This document shows positions 27,480-36,867 of a stretch of DNA of 64,000 nt, piece after piece. Location of the stretch: NCBI GenBank assembly GCA_965261645.1, contig CBDHDJ010000003.1, forward strand, positions 1,426,001 to 1,490,000, written 5' to 3'. Made by a program: the position numbers and the translations under genes. Source of the stretch: CBDHDJ01 sp965261645. GTDB taxonomy: Bacteria; Pseudomonadota; Alphaproteobacteria; SHVV01. Within the stretch, counting starts at the first letter, position 1, and every line of letters starts with the position of its first letter. The notes under the pieces are model-generated. The model saw nothing but the letters and a program-made list of their open reading frames with translations. It did no database searches and had not been told where the DNA came from.

Positions 27480-27818
27480 GTGCGCTTTCATTGGATTAAA
27501 GGGCTGACGAGAGAAAACGGTTTCGGTGAAGACAGGCGTATACATTGGCTTTAGGGAGGTTGGTTGGGAAGATGTGTAGTTGCGATTTCATATTGCTGCA
27601 AATTCATGGGTGTCGATGATGCGAGCATGTATCAGAGACGGAATGAAGGCCGTGGTGGTACGAGCAAAGTCACATCTCCATGCCCATGGATCAGAAGCCC
27701 GCATTCCGACTGTATGCTGTTGGCTCCTCTGAATTGGGTAAGGTGTGAATTGCGCTGATCGGTATGGGGTGCCTTGGCCCATCATAGAAGACGGGGCGAC
27801 GAAACGGGAAATCAGGCA
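27480..27818. other. Spacer upstream of Slam 1
   Basis: About 340 bp; it should contain the Slam promoter since a terminator isolates it from the lipoprotein gene. No confident -35/-10 pair was found. Confidence 0.45.
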
Positions 27819-27853
27819 AAAAAAGGCGCCCGACCCATTCTGGATCGGGCGCC
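27819..27853 (-). terminator. Intrinsic terminator of lipoprotein 2
   Basis: Stem GGCGCCCGA(C/T)CC with a short loop, then seven T residues in the minus-strand transcript. An equivalent follows lipoprotein 3. Confidence 0.93.
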
Positions 27854-27885
27854 TGAATATTGTCAGGACTTCAGGTGGTCAAGTC

Positions 27886-29661
27886 TTAAAGACCATTCCT
27901 GTCCCCACCAAAGGCCCCACTGAACGCACCGTCAACCGCACCTTTCGACGTGAAGTCGAAGATACCGCCGGCTTCCGCCGCCTGGGCGCCGTAGAACCCG
28001 CCGCTGAACGTGCCAGTGAACATGCCAGTATCGTCCAGGTTATACGTGTTATCCGCATCGACCGTTGCTTTGGTCCCGGAGAAGGTATTGGTGTCAATGG
28101 TACCTTCAAGTTTGGCCAAGCCATCCAGGTTCGCTGTGATCGTGGCCTTGGTCAAGTTTGCTACCAAGCCCGCGCTTCCGTATTTCAGCGAAATGACACC
28201 GTTGCCGTCCTCTTCCCCCGCCTGCACACCGGCAACCCAGCTGCCACTATAGTTGGCGGTGCCGTTGTTCGGCATATCGGCACCGGTCAGCCCATCGCCG
28301 ATGCTCTGGACAAAGCCAATGCCGAGATCGGAAAGTTCCTGCGAACCGTCCTTCTCAGCTGCCCCGAGTGCAGCCCACACACCGAAGTGGATGTGTTTGT
28401 AATCAATTGCCACGGGAATGGCTGCCCTTACCTTACTTGCGATGGTTCCGTCTTCATCTTCGTTAAGGGCTGCAGTTTCGGCCTCAACATCGACACTAAT
28501 ATAGTTGTACACAGGGGTTAGACCCCCTGTCGTTGTCGTCCCCGCCACCACGTACCTCTTGCCATTATCCATATCCGCATCAACAACGGTGAAGGCTGGG
28601 TCGGTGTAAGAGAACACTTCCTTAGGCTTGGCTTTCGCAAGAACTACGTCCGCAGCTGCAAGAGCACCCGTACCATCAACAGGATAGTAGTTGCCCTCGG
28701 ACTTGAGTTTCACGTTGTGCAGGTCGGCCCCATCGGTTCCATCACCATTGGCATCGACGAGATCGTCAATGGTGAGATAACCCGCCTTCGAGCCCGTCCG
28801 CACAGCGTCTTCAGCTTTATACACTCTCACCATCTTCGTCCCGGCGTAGTGAGTAACCAGCATCAGGCGGGCGTCGTCGTCGGACGTGTCAAGTGTTCTG
28901 CCAACGGGGAGATCTCGGGCAGCAACCGCTTGCTTGTATGGAGTATCAGCAGCTTCGCCCACGCCAAGTGAATATACGTTCCCTGGCGTCACCACGCCGA
29001 AGTCCTCATGTTCTGGGTCCATGGTTTTAATCCGGCCAGTCACCACCGTCTGAGAGGACGTGCCAGTAGCGGTAGTCACCACACTTGATGCGGCATCGGC
29101 GTTAACGGACGTCCCGCCCACGCTCTTGTCTTTGCCGTCGATCATGAGTTCTGCCATGGCAGCAGTCTCAGCAGCAGTGCCATTCTCAGAGGCCGTCGCT
29201 GCGTACTTCACAGCGTTCGCACTGGCCTCTACGGCCATGACCCGGGCTACCACTGCCGCCGTCACATCTTCCGCAGCAGCAGCAGCTTCGGAGGCCGCCT
29301 TGGCATGCATGTAAGCCGCCATCGCCTTGTCAGCCGCAGTCTGGGCTTCATCCGCGAGTTCGCCCGCCGTTGCGTTGGTCTGCATGGTCGCGAGATTCGC
29401 CACCGCAGCCATGGCCGCCGCGGCCGCAGTCGCCGCGTCGGTCGACGCCGTCATCGCGGCGAGCGCTGCCGCCGCTGCATCCGCCTGGGCCGTCTCAAGC
29501 TCATTGAGTTCAGGACCACCAGGATCACCAGGATCTACTGGCGGCGGTGGTGTTACCAACGTCACTTCATCGTCATCGCTACTGGAACTGCAGGCACCCA
29601 CAGCAAGCATGAGCGCTGCAGCTGCAACTGTCGTTAAAAATTTATTCTTGTGGAACTTCAT
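27886..29661 (-). CDS. Surface lipoprotein 2 (TbpB-like barrel, probable Slam substrate)
   Basis: A 591-residue lipoprotein. Signal peptide with lipobox VGAC (Cys24); Ser/Asp-rich and Pro/Gly linker; Ala-rich helical region (about 50-170); then beta-rich domains. The C-terminus (about 545-591) has the TbpB/HpuA-like barrel motifs FSGGFYGAQAAEAGG and GAFSGAFGG. Such proteins are lipidated, exported by Slam and bind host or environmental ligands such as iron or haem proteins; the ligand here is unknown. A Slam gene lies downstream and divergent integrases upstream. The start ATG has a GAGGAG box. The first 35 codons match lipoproteins 1 and 3, while the body of the protein is strongly diverged. 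Confidence 0.88.
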   Translation of the reverse strand: MKFHKNKFLTTVAAAALMLAVGACSSSSDDDEVTLVTPPPPVDPGDPGGPELNELETAQADAAAAALAAMTASTDAATAAAAAMAAVANLATMQTNATAGELADEAQTAADKAMAAYMHAKAASEAAAAAEDVTAAVVARVMAVEASANAVKYAATASENGTAAETAAMAELMIDGKDKSVGGTSVNADAASSVVTTATGTSSQTVVTGRIKTMDPEHEDFGVVTPGNVYSLGVGEAADTPYKQAVAARDLPVGRTLDTSDDDARLMLVTHYAGTKMVRVYKAEDAVRTGSKAGYLTIDDLVDANGDGTDGADLHNVKLKSEGNYYPVDGTGALAAADVVLAKAKPKEVFSYTDPAFTVVDADMDNGKRYVVAGTTTTGGLTPVYNYISVDVEAETAALNEDEDGTIASKVRAAIPVAIDYKHIHFGVWAALGAAEKDGSQELSDLGIGFVQSIGDGLTGADMPNNGTANYSGSWVAGVQAGEEDGNGVISLKYGSAGLVANLTKATITANLDGLAKLEGTIDTNTFSGTKATVDADNTYNLDDTGMFTGTFSGGFYGAQAAEAGGIFDFTSKGAVDGAFSGAFGGDRNGL

Positions 29662-29906
29662 CTCGAGGGACTCCTCAAATATTTAGTCAGAATCCAGATT
29701 CTACGACACACGTGCGCTTGAATGCGCTGTAGCATGATTAATAGCTTGTTATCCGTTACTTATGATCGACATGTGCCACCTTGTGGCCGTTGACATCCCG
29801 ACGCGTGTGCGCTCCAATGCGCTCTGATTTGATGTCAGTTGATGTCGATGTGATTACGGTTTTGAAATTATGAAACGATACTTCAAACCAGCCGAGCGAC
29901 GTGGCC
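29662..29906. promoter_or_regulatory. Divergent control region, lipoprotein 2 / integrase pair 2
   Basis: Nearly identical to 59826-60070 and very similar to 1102-1333, including the GATGTCAGTTGATGTCGATG near-repeat. Both transcription units must start here. Confidence 0.5.
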
Positions 29907-31073
29907 ATGGCCAAACGAAACGATCTGACGATTTCCAAACGAACCGTTGACTTGCTCTCTGTTGAGCGCAAGGACGCCGTCTTCTGGGATCATGACTTGC
30001 CGGGCTTCGGGGTACGGGTCTATCCTTCCGGCCGGAAGGTCTACGTAGTCCAAAGCCGGGGGCCGGGCGGCCCGAAGCGAGTGACGCTCGGCCGGCACGG
30101 CGAACTTGCCGCCGAGCCTGCGCGCAAGAAGGCGGCCGGTGTCATCGACCGCATCAAGCAGGGCAAGGATCCGGTTCCCGCGCCCGCGCTCACCTTGGCC
30201 GATCTGGCGGAGCGCTACATGCACGCGCATGTTGCCGTCAATTGCAATGCGCATACCGCCGGGATCTATCGGGGATCGCTCGACAACCATATCCTGCCGG
30301 CGCTGGGAGCGCTGGCTCTCGAAGAGGTCGGGCGGGAACAGATCGCGGCGCTGCATTACGAGCTTCGCAACACGCCCCGCGCGGCGAACCGGGTGCTGAT
30401 GATCCTCTCCAAGATGTTTGTCCTGGCCGAGGCCTGGGGTCTGGTTGCGGCGGGAGGCAACCCCTGCCGACACGTGGTCAGGTACAAGCGGCGCAAGCGG
30501 GAGCGGTTCCTGACGGAAGAGGAGTACCGCCGACTTGGCCGGGAGCTGGCCGCGCTGGAGGCTGAGGACCGGGTGCCGGCGCCTGCAGCCGCCGCACTCC
30601 GCCTGCTGATGCTGACCGGCTGCCGGCTCAATGAGATCCTGACCCTGCGTTGGGACGATGTGGACCACACGTCGGGAGAGCTGCGGCTGCGCGACGGCAA
30701 GACGGGCGCGCGCATGGTGCCGCTGACACCCACGGCGGCGGTGGTTCTGGCGGGGATCGCCCGTGTTAATCCCTGGGTGATCGCCTGGGACAGGCCGGAG
30801 GGCCACCTGTCGTATCTCTCCGTCTACTGGTATCGCGTGCGGGAGCGGGCCGAGCTTGAGGATGTCCGTATTCATGACTTGCGTCACAGCTACGCCAGCC
30901 GGGCACTGGCCCTGGGCGAGAGCCTGACGATGATCGGCCGGCTGCTCGGTCATGCGGATATCGGAAGCACCGCGCGTTATGCCCATCTGGCGCGCGAAAC
31001 GGAGAAGATCTCTGCGGCCAGGGTCGGCGGCAGCATCGAGGCCGACATCACGCCGCAGGAGACCGCTGCGTAA
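29907..31073 (+). CDS. Tyrosine recombinase/integrase A, copy 2
   Basis: 388 residues, almost identical to copies 1 and 3; the main difference is near the C-terminus (EKISAARVGG instead of EKISMAKVGG). All catalytic residues (Arg, Lys, HDLRH, LLGH, Tyr) are intact. ATG 29907 aligns with the other copies; a GTG at 29901 would add two residues. Integrase B follows after 64 bp. Confidence 0.93.
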   Translation: MAKRNDLTISKRTVDLLSVERKDAVFWDHDLPGFGVRVYPSGRKVYVVQSRGPGGPKRVTLGRHGELAAEPARKKAAGVIDRIKQGKDPVPAPALTLADLAERYMHAHVAVNCNAHTAGIYRGSLDNHILPALGALALEEVGREQIAALHYELRNTPRAANRVLMILSKMFVLAEAWGLVAAGGNPCRHVVRYKRRKRERFLTEEEYRRLGRELAALEAEDRVPAPAAAALRLLMLTGCRLNEILTLRWDDVDHTSGELRLRDGKTGARMVPLTPTAAVVLAGIARVNPWVIAWDRPEGHLSYLSVYWYRVRERAELEDVRIHDLRHSYASRALALGESLTMIGRLLGHADIGSTARYAHLARETEKISAARVGGSIEADITPQETAA

Positions 31074-31137
31074 ATTGCCGTTTGCGATGGCCGGTTAAGG
31101 ACGGACACAGGAAATCAGAGATAACAGGAACCGAGGG

Positions 31138-32334
31138 ATGGCGAAGCTGCAATACAGGTCGATCTCAAGGCGCACGGTCGAGGCGCTCCGGGCCGAGAAG
31201 GATACGGTGTATTGGGACAACGAACTGACGGGCTTCGGGCTTCGGGTCTATCCTAGCGGGACCAAGGTTTACATGGTCCAGAGCCGGGGGCCTGGCGGGC
31301 TGAAACGGGTTACGGTTGGCCGGCATGGGGTCATCTCCGCCGACCGGGCGCGGCGCCGGGCGGCGCTGATCATCGCCCACATCAAGGCGGGAGAAGCACC
31401 CCTCGCAACACCCATGGCGCGCGAGGCAACCGGGCCGACGGTGGCCGATCTCGCGGAGCGGTATTTTCGCGAGCATGTCGCTGTGCGCTGCAAACCGGGC
31501 ACGGCTAAGTTGCACCGCCGTGTGGTGCGCAAGCACATCCTGCCCGGGTTCGGCAAGCTGCCCATTGCTGCGATCGGGCGCGAGAATGTGACCGACTTGC
31601 ATTACAGGTTGCGCCATGTCCCGGCCATGGCGAACCAGGTGATTGTCACACTGTCACGGATACTCAACCAAGCAGAGATCTGGGGTCTGGTTCCGGAAGG
31701 CGGCAATCCCTGCCGGTTCGTGGTCAAGTACAGGCAGCGCAAGCGCGAGCGGTTCCTGACGGAAGAGGAGTTCCGCCGGCTTGGCCGGGTGCTGGGCGCG
31801 CTGGAGGCCACGGGCCGGGTACCGGTGCATGCCGCTGCTGCGATCCGCTTGCTGATGCTGACCGGGTGCCGGCGCAACGAGATTCTGACTTTGCGATGGG
31901 AGGATGTGCACCTGGACGTGAATGAGCTCCGGCTTCGCGATAGCAAAACGGGGCCGCGGGCGGTTCCGTTGTCACCGGCGGCGGTGAGGGTTCTCACAGG
32001 TTTACCGCGGGCCGCCGGCAATCCCTGGGTCATTGCGGGCCGCAGACCGGGCGCGCGCCTGTCGGACTTCAACAGCCACTGGTATCGCGTAAGGTCACGC
32101 GCCGGGCTTGAGGACGTCCGGCTTCATGACCTCCGCCATTCGTTCGCATCCCGCGCCCTGGCGCTTGGCGAGAGCCTGCCCATGATCGGCAAACTGCTTG
32201 GGCATACCAAAATCCAGACGACGGCGCGCTACGCCCACCTCGCGCGCGATTCCATACATGTATCAGCGGACAGGGTCGCCGCCAGCATCGGGGCGGATAT
32301 ATTGCCCGCAACCCTGATGCCGGATGCTTCCTGA
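31138..32334 (+). CDS. Tyrosine recombinase/integrase B, copy 2
   Basis: 398 residues with the full catalytic set (TGCRRNE, DSKTG, HDLRH, LLGH, ARYAH). It differs from copy 1 at scattered positions, mostly conservative. It ends 54 bp before the stop codon of the convergent bactofilin 1, so the element's right end touches the bactofilin 3' end. Confidence 0.93.
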   Translation: MAKLQYRSISRRTVEALRAEKDTVYWDNELTGFGLRVYPSGTKVYMVQSRGPGGLKRVTVGRHGVISADRARRRAALIIAHIKAGEAPLATPMAREATGPTVADLAERYFREHVAVRCKPGTAKLHRRVVRKHILPGFGKLPIAAIGRENVTDLHYRLRHVPAMANQVIVTLSRILNQAEIWGLVPEGGNPCRFVVKYRQRKRERFLTEEEFRRLGRVLGALEATGRVPVHAAAAIRLLMLTGCRRNEILTLRWEDVHLDVNELRLRDSKTGPRAVPLSPAAVRVLTGLPRAAGNPWVIAGRRPGARLSDFNSHWYRVRSRAGLEDVRLHDLRHSFASRALALGESLPMIGKLLGHTKIQTTARYAHLARDSIHVSADRVAASIGADILPATLMPDAS

Positions 32335-32440
32335 GCACCGACGCGTATGGTCGTCGCTGCGAGGTCTTGGCGATGTCGTGTTGTTGGATCAGGCCATGTG
32401 TTTACGCTTGGCGTGCGGCGGGTCCAAGCGCTCAAGGATC
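32335..32440. other. Element junction B: integrase end meeting an intact bactofilin
   Basis: Sequence after integrase B is shared with junctions A (3762), C (36868) and D (62498) through the last ~15 codons of bactofilin; here the bactofilin frame continues intact. This is the expected form of the right attachment junction. Confidence 0.5.
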
Positions 32441-32877
32441 GTAGCGGCGTCGCGTGTGGCCTGGGGTGCCAGCTTGATGGGAGGCTCGGTTATCTCGATC
32501 GGTTCGTCTGTGTGCTTGCAATGGCATTCGACAAAAGCATTGGAGTCGATGGACAGCATATTGTACCGGATTTCGCCGACCACATGCGCCGACTTGGCAA
32601 GCTGCACCTTGCCGGCCCGGATCCTGCCGTTGACCCGCCCGCGCACGACCACATCGTCGGCAACGCTCTCACCGTTGATGGTGCCCTTCTCGCCGATGAT
32701 CAAAGTGTTCGCCAAGACATCGCCATCCACTGTCCCGTCGATTTGAACCTCGCCCTGCGAGCGGAGATTGCCGACGATCCGCAGACTGGGACTGATCAGC
32801 GAGGGCGGTGCAATAACCTTGGAGCCGTCCGGCGTGTCGTGCGACAGGCCGCTCCGGCGTTTGGTTTTTGAGAACAT
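32389..32877 (-). CDS. Bactofilin 1
   Basis: A 162-residue bactofilin (polymer-forming cytoskeletal protein). The central right-handed beta-helix (about 28-125) shows the hydrophobic repeat pattern GEVQIDGTVDGDV, GEKGTINGE, DVVVRGRVNG and AHVVGEIRY. N- and C-terminal tails are disordered and basic. Bactofilins form nucleotide-free filaments that localise cell-envelope enzymes. An AGGAA box precedes ATG 32877. Its 3' end is duplicated at element left ends, making it the likely integration target. Confidence 0.9.
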   Translation of the reverse strand: MFSKTKRRSGLSHDTPDGSKVIAPPSLISPSLRIVGNLRSQGEVQIDGTVDGDVLANTLIIGEKGTINGESVADDVVVRGRVNGRIRAGKVQLAKSAHVVGEIRYNMLSIDSNAFVECHCKHTDEPIEITEPPIKLAPQATRDAATILERLDPPHAKRKHMA

Positions 32878-33272
32878 CGGTTCCTGCTTTCAAAGTCGGT
32901 AACAGACGAGTATGACCGGTCCATCTAACAGGCAAAGTGACCGGATTAATAACTATCATATTTTGTGCGGGGGAGTTCGATGCGTCGGTCAGGACTGAAT
33001 TAGATAAAGTTTGCATGAGTTTGCGGTCGCCGTTATTGCGGCGAGCTGCCCAGATGGAAGCGGTGGAGAGTCTGATGCCGGAACGGACGCTCGCCATGGG
33101 GAGGGACCGCCACGAGGCGGAGGGCGCGGAAGGTCTTTGGGTAGCCTGATATCCCTCTGGCCGGGCAGCGGCCGCGACGATCCGCCTTGCAGGGTGTGGA
33201 CCGTTGGCGATCGTTTTGGCACAATGTGCCAGCCTGACCCTTTCCCCTCAGCGTATGCAAGGAGCCCAGTCG
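32878..33272. other. Intergenic region, bactofilin 1 / DUF1476
   Basis: About 395 bp with divergent genes on both sides. No other gene supported; promoters for both neighbours are expected here. Confidence 0.5.
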
Positions 33273-33593
33273 ATGGCCATCTTCGAGGACCGCAAAACCG
33301 CCGCCGAAGCCAAGTTCAAGAATGATCAGGAGTTCCAGTTCAAGGTCATTGCGCGGCGCAACAGGCTCCTCGGCCTGTGGGCGGCGGAGCAAATGGGCAT
33401 GTCAGGCGCGGATGCCGAGGCCTACGCCAAGCAGGTCGTGATCGCCGATTTCGAGGAGCCGGGCGATGCCGCTGTGTTGCGGAAGGTGCTGGGCGATCTG
33501 ACCGGCAGAGGGATCGAGACGGACGAGCACAAGGTGCGTCACGAGATGACCCGTCTGCTTGAGGAGGCCAAGACGCAGGCTTCGACCGAATAG
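33273..33593 (+). CDS. DUF1476 protein, F1-ATPase inhibitor zeta-subunit family
   Basis: A 106-residue protein with the family start (MAIFEDRKTAAEAKF), a four-helix layout and the conserved LLGLWAAEQMG and EVxxDFEEPG-like segment (IADFEEPGD). In alphaproteobacteria the zeta subunit inhibits the F1-ATPase. AAGGAG lies 8 bp before ATG 33273. This is a housekeeping gene, showing that chromosomal backbone lies between the two units. Confidence 0.9.
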   Translation: MAIFEDRKTAAEAKFKNDQEFQFKVIARRNRLLGLWAAEQMGMSGADAEAYAKQVVIADFEEPGDAAVLRKVLGDLTGRGIETDEHKVRHEMTRLLEEAKTQASTE

Positions 33594-34194
33594 AATGTGA
33601 TCATTTGGATAAATCAACAGGCAGGCTCCGCGAGATCACGGTGCACCGGCAACCCAAAGTGCGTTTGACAAAGCGAGAGACCGAAATATGCTCGCACGAG
33701 TTCTCTGGGCGGCGTTCTAACGGTTTCGAGGCATCGGTCCAAAAACATGGGTAATGGCGCTCTCTGCCTCCTACGGTCAAGGCTTGTGAACGTCGAACGA
33801 ACACTTCACAATCCGGGTCGTACGCCCCGCTCCCACCGCGCAATTGGTGATGGGGTGACGTTGATTGTTCCGGATGCGGGCGCTCCGGCCGCACGACCAA
33901 TCCACTGCCAACGGCATCAACGTCTGGACATTCCCCGTAGACGACGAATACCAGGATCGTCGGCGGTGACGTATAGGCGAGCAGCGCGCGCCTATTGAAC
34001 AATTAACAGTCACTGTTATCGCGAGATCCCGGGGCACCGGGCCTGAACCGGGCTTCCTGCATTACGCGCCAGGATGACCGGCGGACATTCGATCCGTGAT
34101 CTATAGGGGAGCACCCTGACATGGCGGGTGCGGGGTGCGTTACGATGGTAGAAGCGGTGGCTGTGATGCGACAATCAAGATGACAGCACGTGTT
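33594..34194. other. 600 bp without a recognised gene
   Basis: A long minus-strand frame (33601-34002) shows no family resemblance, and its codon use is unremarkable; I cannot support it. The area lies between the backbone gene and IS fragments and is probably degraded insertion sequence. Confidence 0.35.
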
Positions 34195-34560
34195 GCCTCA
34201 TCGACGATCCACCGCATGACCGGGTCGAGGCTGAGCCGGTCGCCATCGTTCACGTCGTCGTAGCCGCCAAGGTGTCCGAAAACGGACTGGCGGAACTGGC
34301 CGACCATGCCATGCCGCCCGTTCATGCCGGTACGACTGTCGGCAAGAACATCGCCAACCATCTCAGTAAGCTCAACGGAGGCATCAAGCTCTCGATAGGC
34401 GAACAAACCGGCGTCAGTAGTGACCTTGGACCCGTGGAACTCAAGCTTGAGTCGACGGTCAAAATCGACCCGAAGGCACCCCTGTTGCGGTTCACCCATC
34501 GGGTGTGCCATATCCGCTGATCAATATCTTCTCCAACTGCATGATTCTTATAGCAGAATC
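34195..34560 (-). mobile_element. IS1380-family remnant with transposase N-terminus
   Basis: The minus-strand frame from 34511 begins like an IS1380 transposase (FDRRLKLEFHGSKVTTDAG, AYRELD, ADSRTGMNGRH, GGYDDVND) and loses family similarity after about 95 codons near MRWIVDEAT. The IS1380-type end (TTCTTATAGCAGAAT) lies at about 34540. Confidence 0.8.
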
Positions 34561-34602
34561 TGGGTGCGGTGTCGTCAAATTACATGATCATCTGGGTAAT
34601 GC

Positions 34603-36292
34603 GGGCTCATTCAAGAATGTTCCCGAGTTCTCGGACCGTTGCCTCACCAAAATGTTCCTTTCGCGATCCTAAATCATTTCTCTCGATGCGGGGACCGACT
34701 CCTCGGCAGGCATTTCGCCTTGTTCGCCGAACACCATCGCCGTCGCTTTCTCCTTTCGCCAAACCTTCACCCGACGCTGTACCGTGCGCAGGAGCCCGTC
34801 CGGGTACTCTCCGGGATGTACCGCCTGAAGCCGCTCAAACAATTGGCGGCTCGTGTACCACGGCTCGGCCTCGAACCAAGCGTGCAGTTGCTCTGTGACC
34901 TTCACCAGCGGATCGGGCCTCCGCCGGCCGCGCTTCGGCTTCGCCACCGGTATGGCCGTGGGCCTTGCCTCGCCTTCCCGCCACGCGACGCGCAATCCGG
35001 CAAGGAATTGCTCCAGCGGCGGTACAGTCGGGTCCGACGGCGCGGCGACCGGCTGGTCGACAATGTCCACAATGCTTTGTTGCCGTACCCGCATCTGCCT
35101 GAGCAGCCGGATTGGGTCGAGTCGGGCCGACAGTTCGGCAACCCGGCCACGCACCTGCTGCGGTGTTCTGGGATCCGCGAGCAGCCTTTGGCAGGGCGTG
35201 GCCGGCGGATGGTAACGCTTGCTGACACGGGCACCATCGCGCCGCTTCGACGCCAACTTGAACGAGGGCTGGAAGAAGTTCACGAACAGTCTCGTCGTCG
35301 TGTAGAGCCGGGATAGCGCCGCCGCGGCTTCCAGACCCTCAAGGCGGCGGTAGCCGACGATCCGGCGGACGATCGCGCCATTCTTCTGCTCGACAAAGGC
35401 CTGGTCGTTCTTATGCCACGGACGGCAGCGGGTAAAAACGATCCCGGAATCCCGGCAGTAATCGCGCACCGTCTCGTTCACGAAAACGCTGTCGTTGTCC
35501 GTGTCGAAACCGAGCAGTTCGAACGGCAGCCGCCTGCGGACCTCGCCCAACACCTCCCTGAGCAGGGTCTGTTCGCGGTACAGAAGCGGCGCGCACTCGG
35601 TCCATCCTGTGGCGATGTCGGTGACAGTAAGCGTCTGCACGAAGCTCCCGTTCGCCACCGGGCCGCAATGCGCGACGAGGTCAGCCTCGACGAAGCCCGG
35701 CGGTGGGTCGTCCCAGTCCGAGAACGTGCGCACCGGAATGCTCTTGCGGACCGACGACGGCGCAGCCGTCCGACGGCGCTTACTGCCGCTCGCCTGTTCG
35801 CGGACCTGGCGAAGCGACCGGTCGATCGTCGACGCGCTCATGGCGAGTACCGCGGCGCGGATCTGCGGACCGAGTCTCATGTGCCCATGCCGTTCCATCG
35901 CCTCGACCAATGTCGGCACCAGCGCCTTCAGGCGTTTGCCACAGATCCGGTCCGATGCCTCCCACAGAACGACGATCGCCTCGCAGACCGCCTCGTCGTA
36001 GATCCGCCGACTGGCCTTCGCCGCCGAGCGGCGCGCGGTGGCGTCGCACCGCAGCAACCGCATCGCGTGCTTTCGGTGAAAGCCGGTGATTGCAACGAAT
36101 TCATCGAGAATGCGTGTCTTCTCGGCGCGCCCTGCAACTGTGTACCGTCGTGCCAAGGCGTTAACCAGTTCGTCTCGTGCCGTCATGCTTACCTTCCTCA
36201 TTCCAATGCTCCCAGTGCGATCTTCCTGGGGAGCATTTCAAATGAGGCAACGCACCGAGCCAAGGGAGCGTTTCAGGTGAGGCAATGCGCCC
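34603..36292 (-). mobile_element. IS with DDE-integrase transposase (family not assigned)
   Basis: Left end GGGCTCATT and right end (inverted) GGGCGCATT are followed by repeats of TTGCCTCACC/AATGTTCC on both sides (two at the right end, at least one at the left). About 1.69 kb. The right end lies inside the YibQ-like gene; no target duplication is visible because the left flank is unrelated. Confidence 0.7.
34669..36186 (-). CDS. DDE integrase-type transposase
   Basis: A 505-residue protein. N-terminal helix-turn-helix region (about 1-110; ITGFHRKHAMRLL), then an RNase H-like integrase core (about 165-330) with FVEADLVAH, the FDTDNDSVFVNE motif and NDQAFVEQKNG providing the DDE triad, then a C-terminal basic domain. 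ATG 36186 is preceded by AGGAAGG. The coding frame is intact, so the IS may be active. Confidence 0.87.
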   Translation of the reverse strand: MTARDELVNALARRYTVAGRAEKTRILDEFVAITGFHRKHAMRLLRCDATARRSAAKASRRIYDEAVCEAIVVLWEASDRICGKRLKALVPTLVEAMERHGHMRLGPQIRAAVLAMSASTIDRSLRQVREQASGSKRRRTAAPSSVRKSIPVRTFSDWDDPPPGFVEADLVAHCGPVANGSFVQTLTVTDIATGWTECAPLLYREQTLLREVLGEVRRRLPFELLGFDTDNDSVFVNETVRDYCRDSGIVFTRCRPWHKNDQAFVEQKNGAIVRRIVGYRRLEGLEAAAALSRLYTTTRLFVNFFQPSFKLASKRRDGARVSKRYHPPATPCQRLLADPRTPQQVRGRVAELSARLDPIRLLRQMRVRQQSIVDIVDQPVAAPSDPTVPPLEQFLAGLRVAWREGEARPTAIPVAKPKRGRRRPDPLVKVTEQLHAWFEAEPWYTSRQLFERLQAVHPGEYPDGLLRTVQRRVKVWRKEKATAMVFGEQGEMPAEESVPASREMI

Positions 36293-36787
36293 TACGACAA
36301 GAGTGCGAACCCCGGACCGAACGCTCTGCTGAGCGATTTATCGGCAATGGAATTTACCCGCCGGCTGGATTGGAACCTCTCGCAATTCTCCGGCTATGTA
36401 GGTATCAACAATCATATGGGCAGTCGGCTCACCAGCGACCCGGTAGCGCTGGAACCGGTAATGGTGGCGTTGAAGCGCCGTGGCTTGATGTTTCTCGACA
36501 GCCGCACCAGTCGACATACCCAGGGTCTGGAGGTGGCCCACCGGTTCGGCGTTCCTGCGGTTGAAAGGGACGTTTTCCTCGACCACGACCCATCACCGGT
36601 CGCGGTACGTACGGCACTGATGCGCGTCGAAGAGTTGGCGCAACGAAACGGCTTCGCTGTTGCTTTCGGTCATCCCAAGGATGTCACCCTCAACGCTCTT
36701 GAGCAGTGGCTGCCGGCTGTCAAAGCGCGAGGATTTATACTGGTGCCGCTGACCGCTGTCGTGCGCCGCGTCAGAAGCGATGGTTAG
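36293..36787 (+). pseudogene. YibQ-like divergent polysaccharide deacetylase, 5' end removed by IS
   Basis: The open frame begins at the IS end and carries the family motifs SANPGPNALL, RLDWNL, GYVGINNHMGSR, and LDSRTS; a C-terminal region ends at 36787. The N-terminal half is absent. The family belongs to the NodB/YibQ carbohydrate-esterase-like fold. Probably chromosomal. Confidence 0.8.
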
Positions 36788-36867
36788 CATCCCAACTGAC
36801 GGCGACGAGGGAAAGGCAGGCACAAGCTCGACCGGGCCGCTCTGGCCGGAGTGCCCGCGCGCTCGAC
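36788..36867. other. Short spacer after YibQ remnant
   Basis: Nothing supported. Confidence 0.3.

Larger units (their letters stand above)
3864..32440. other. Unit 1 of the duplicated mobilizable element (inferred extent)
   Basis: Bounded on the left by the ~830 bp repeat that also starts unit 2 and on the right by integrase B plus the bactofilin 3' end. It holds AbiE-like, DruA-fragment, NYN and OmpA-like cargo, then the shared block: small genes, zinc-ribbon, SSB, SLOG, relaxase, Slam, lipoprotein, integrases. No T4SS genes are seen. The extent is inferred from comparing copies, not from a known attachment site. Confidence 0.5.

Noticed and set aside
33601..34002. 133-codon minus-strand frame
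   Set aside because: No recognisable family, no ribosome site, and it sits among IS debris.
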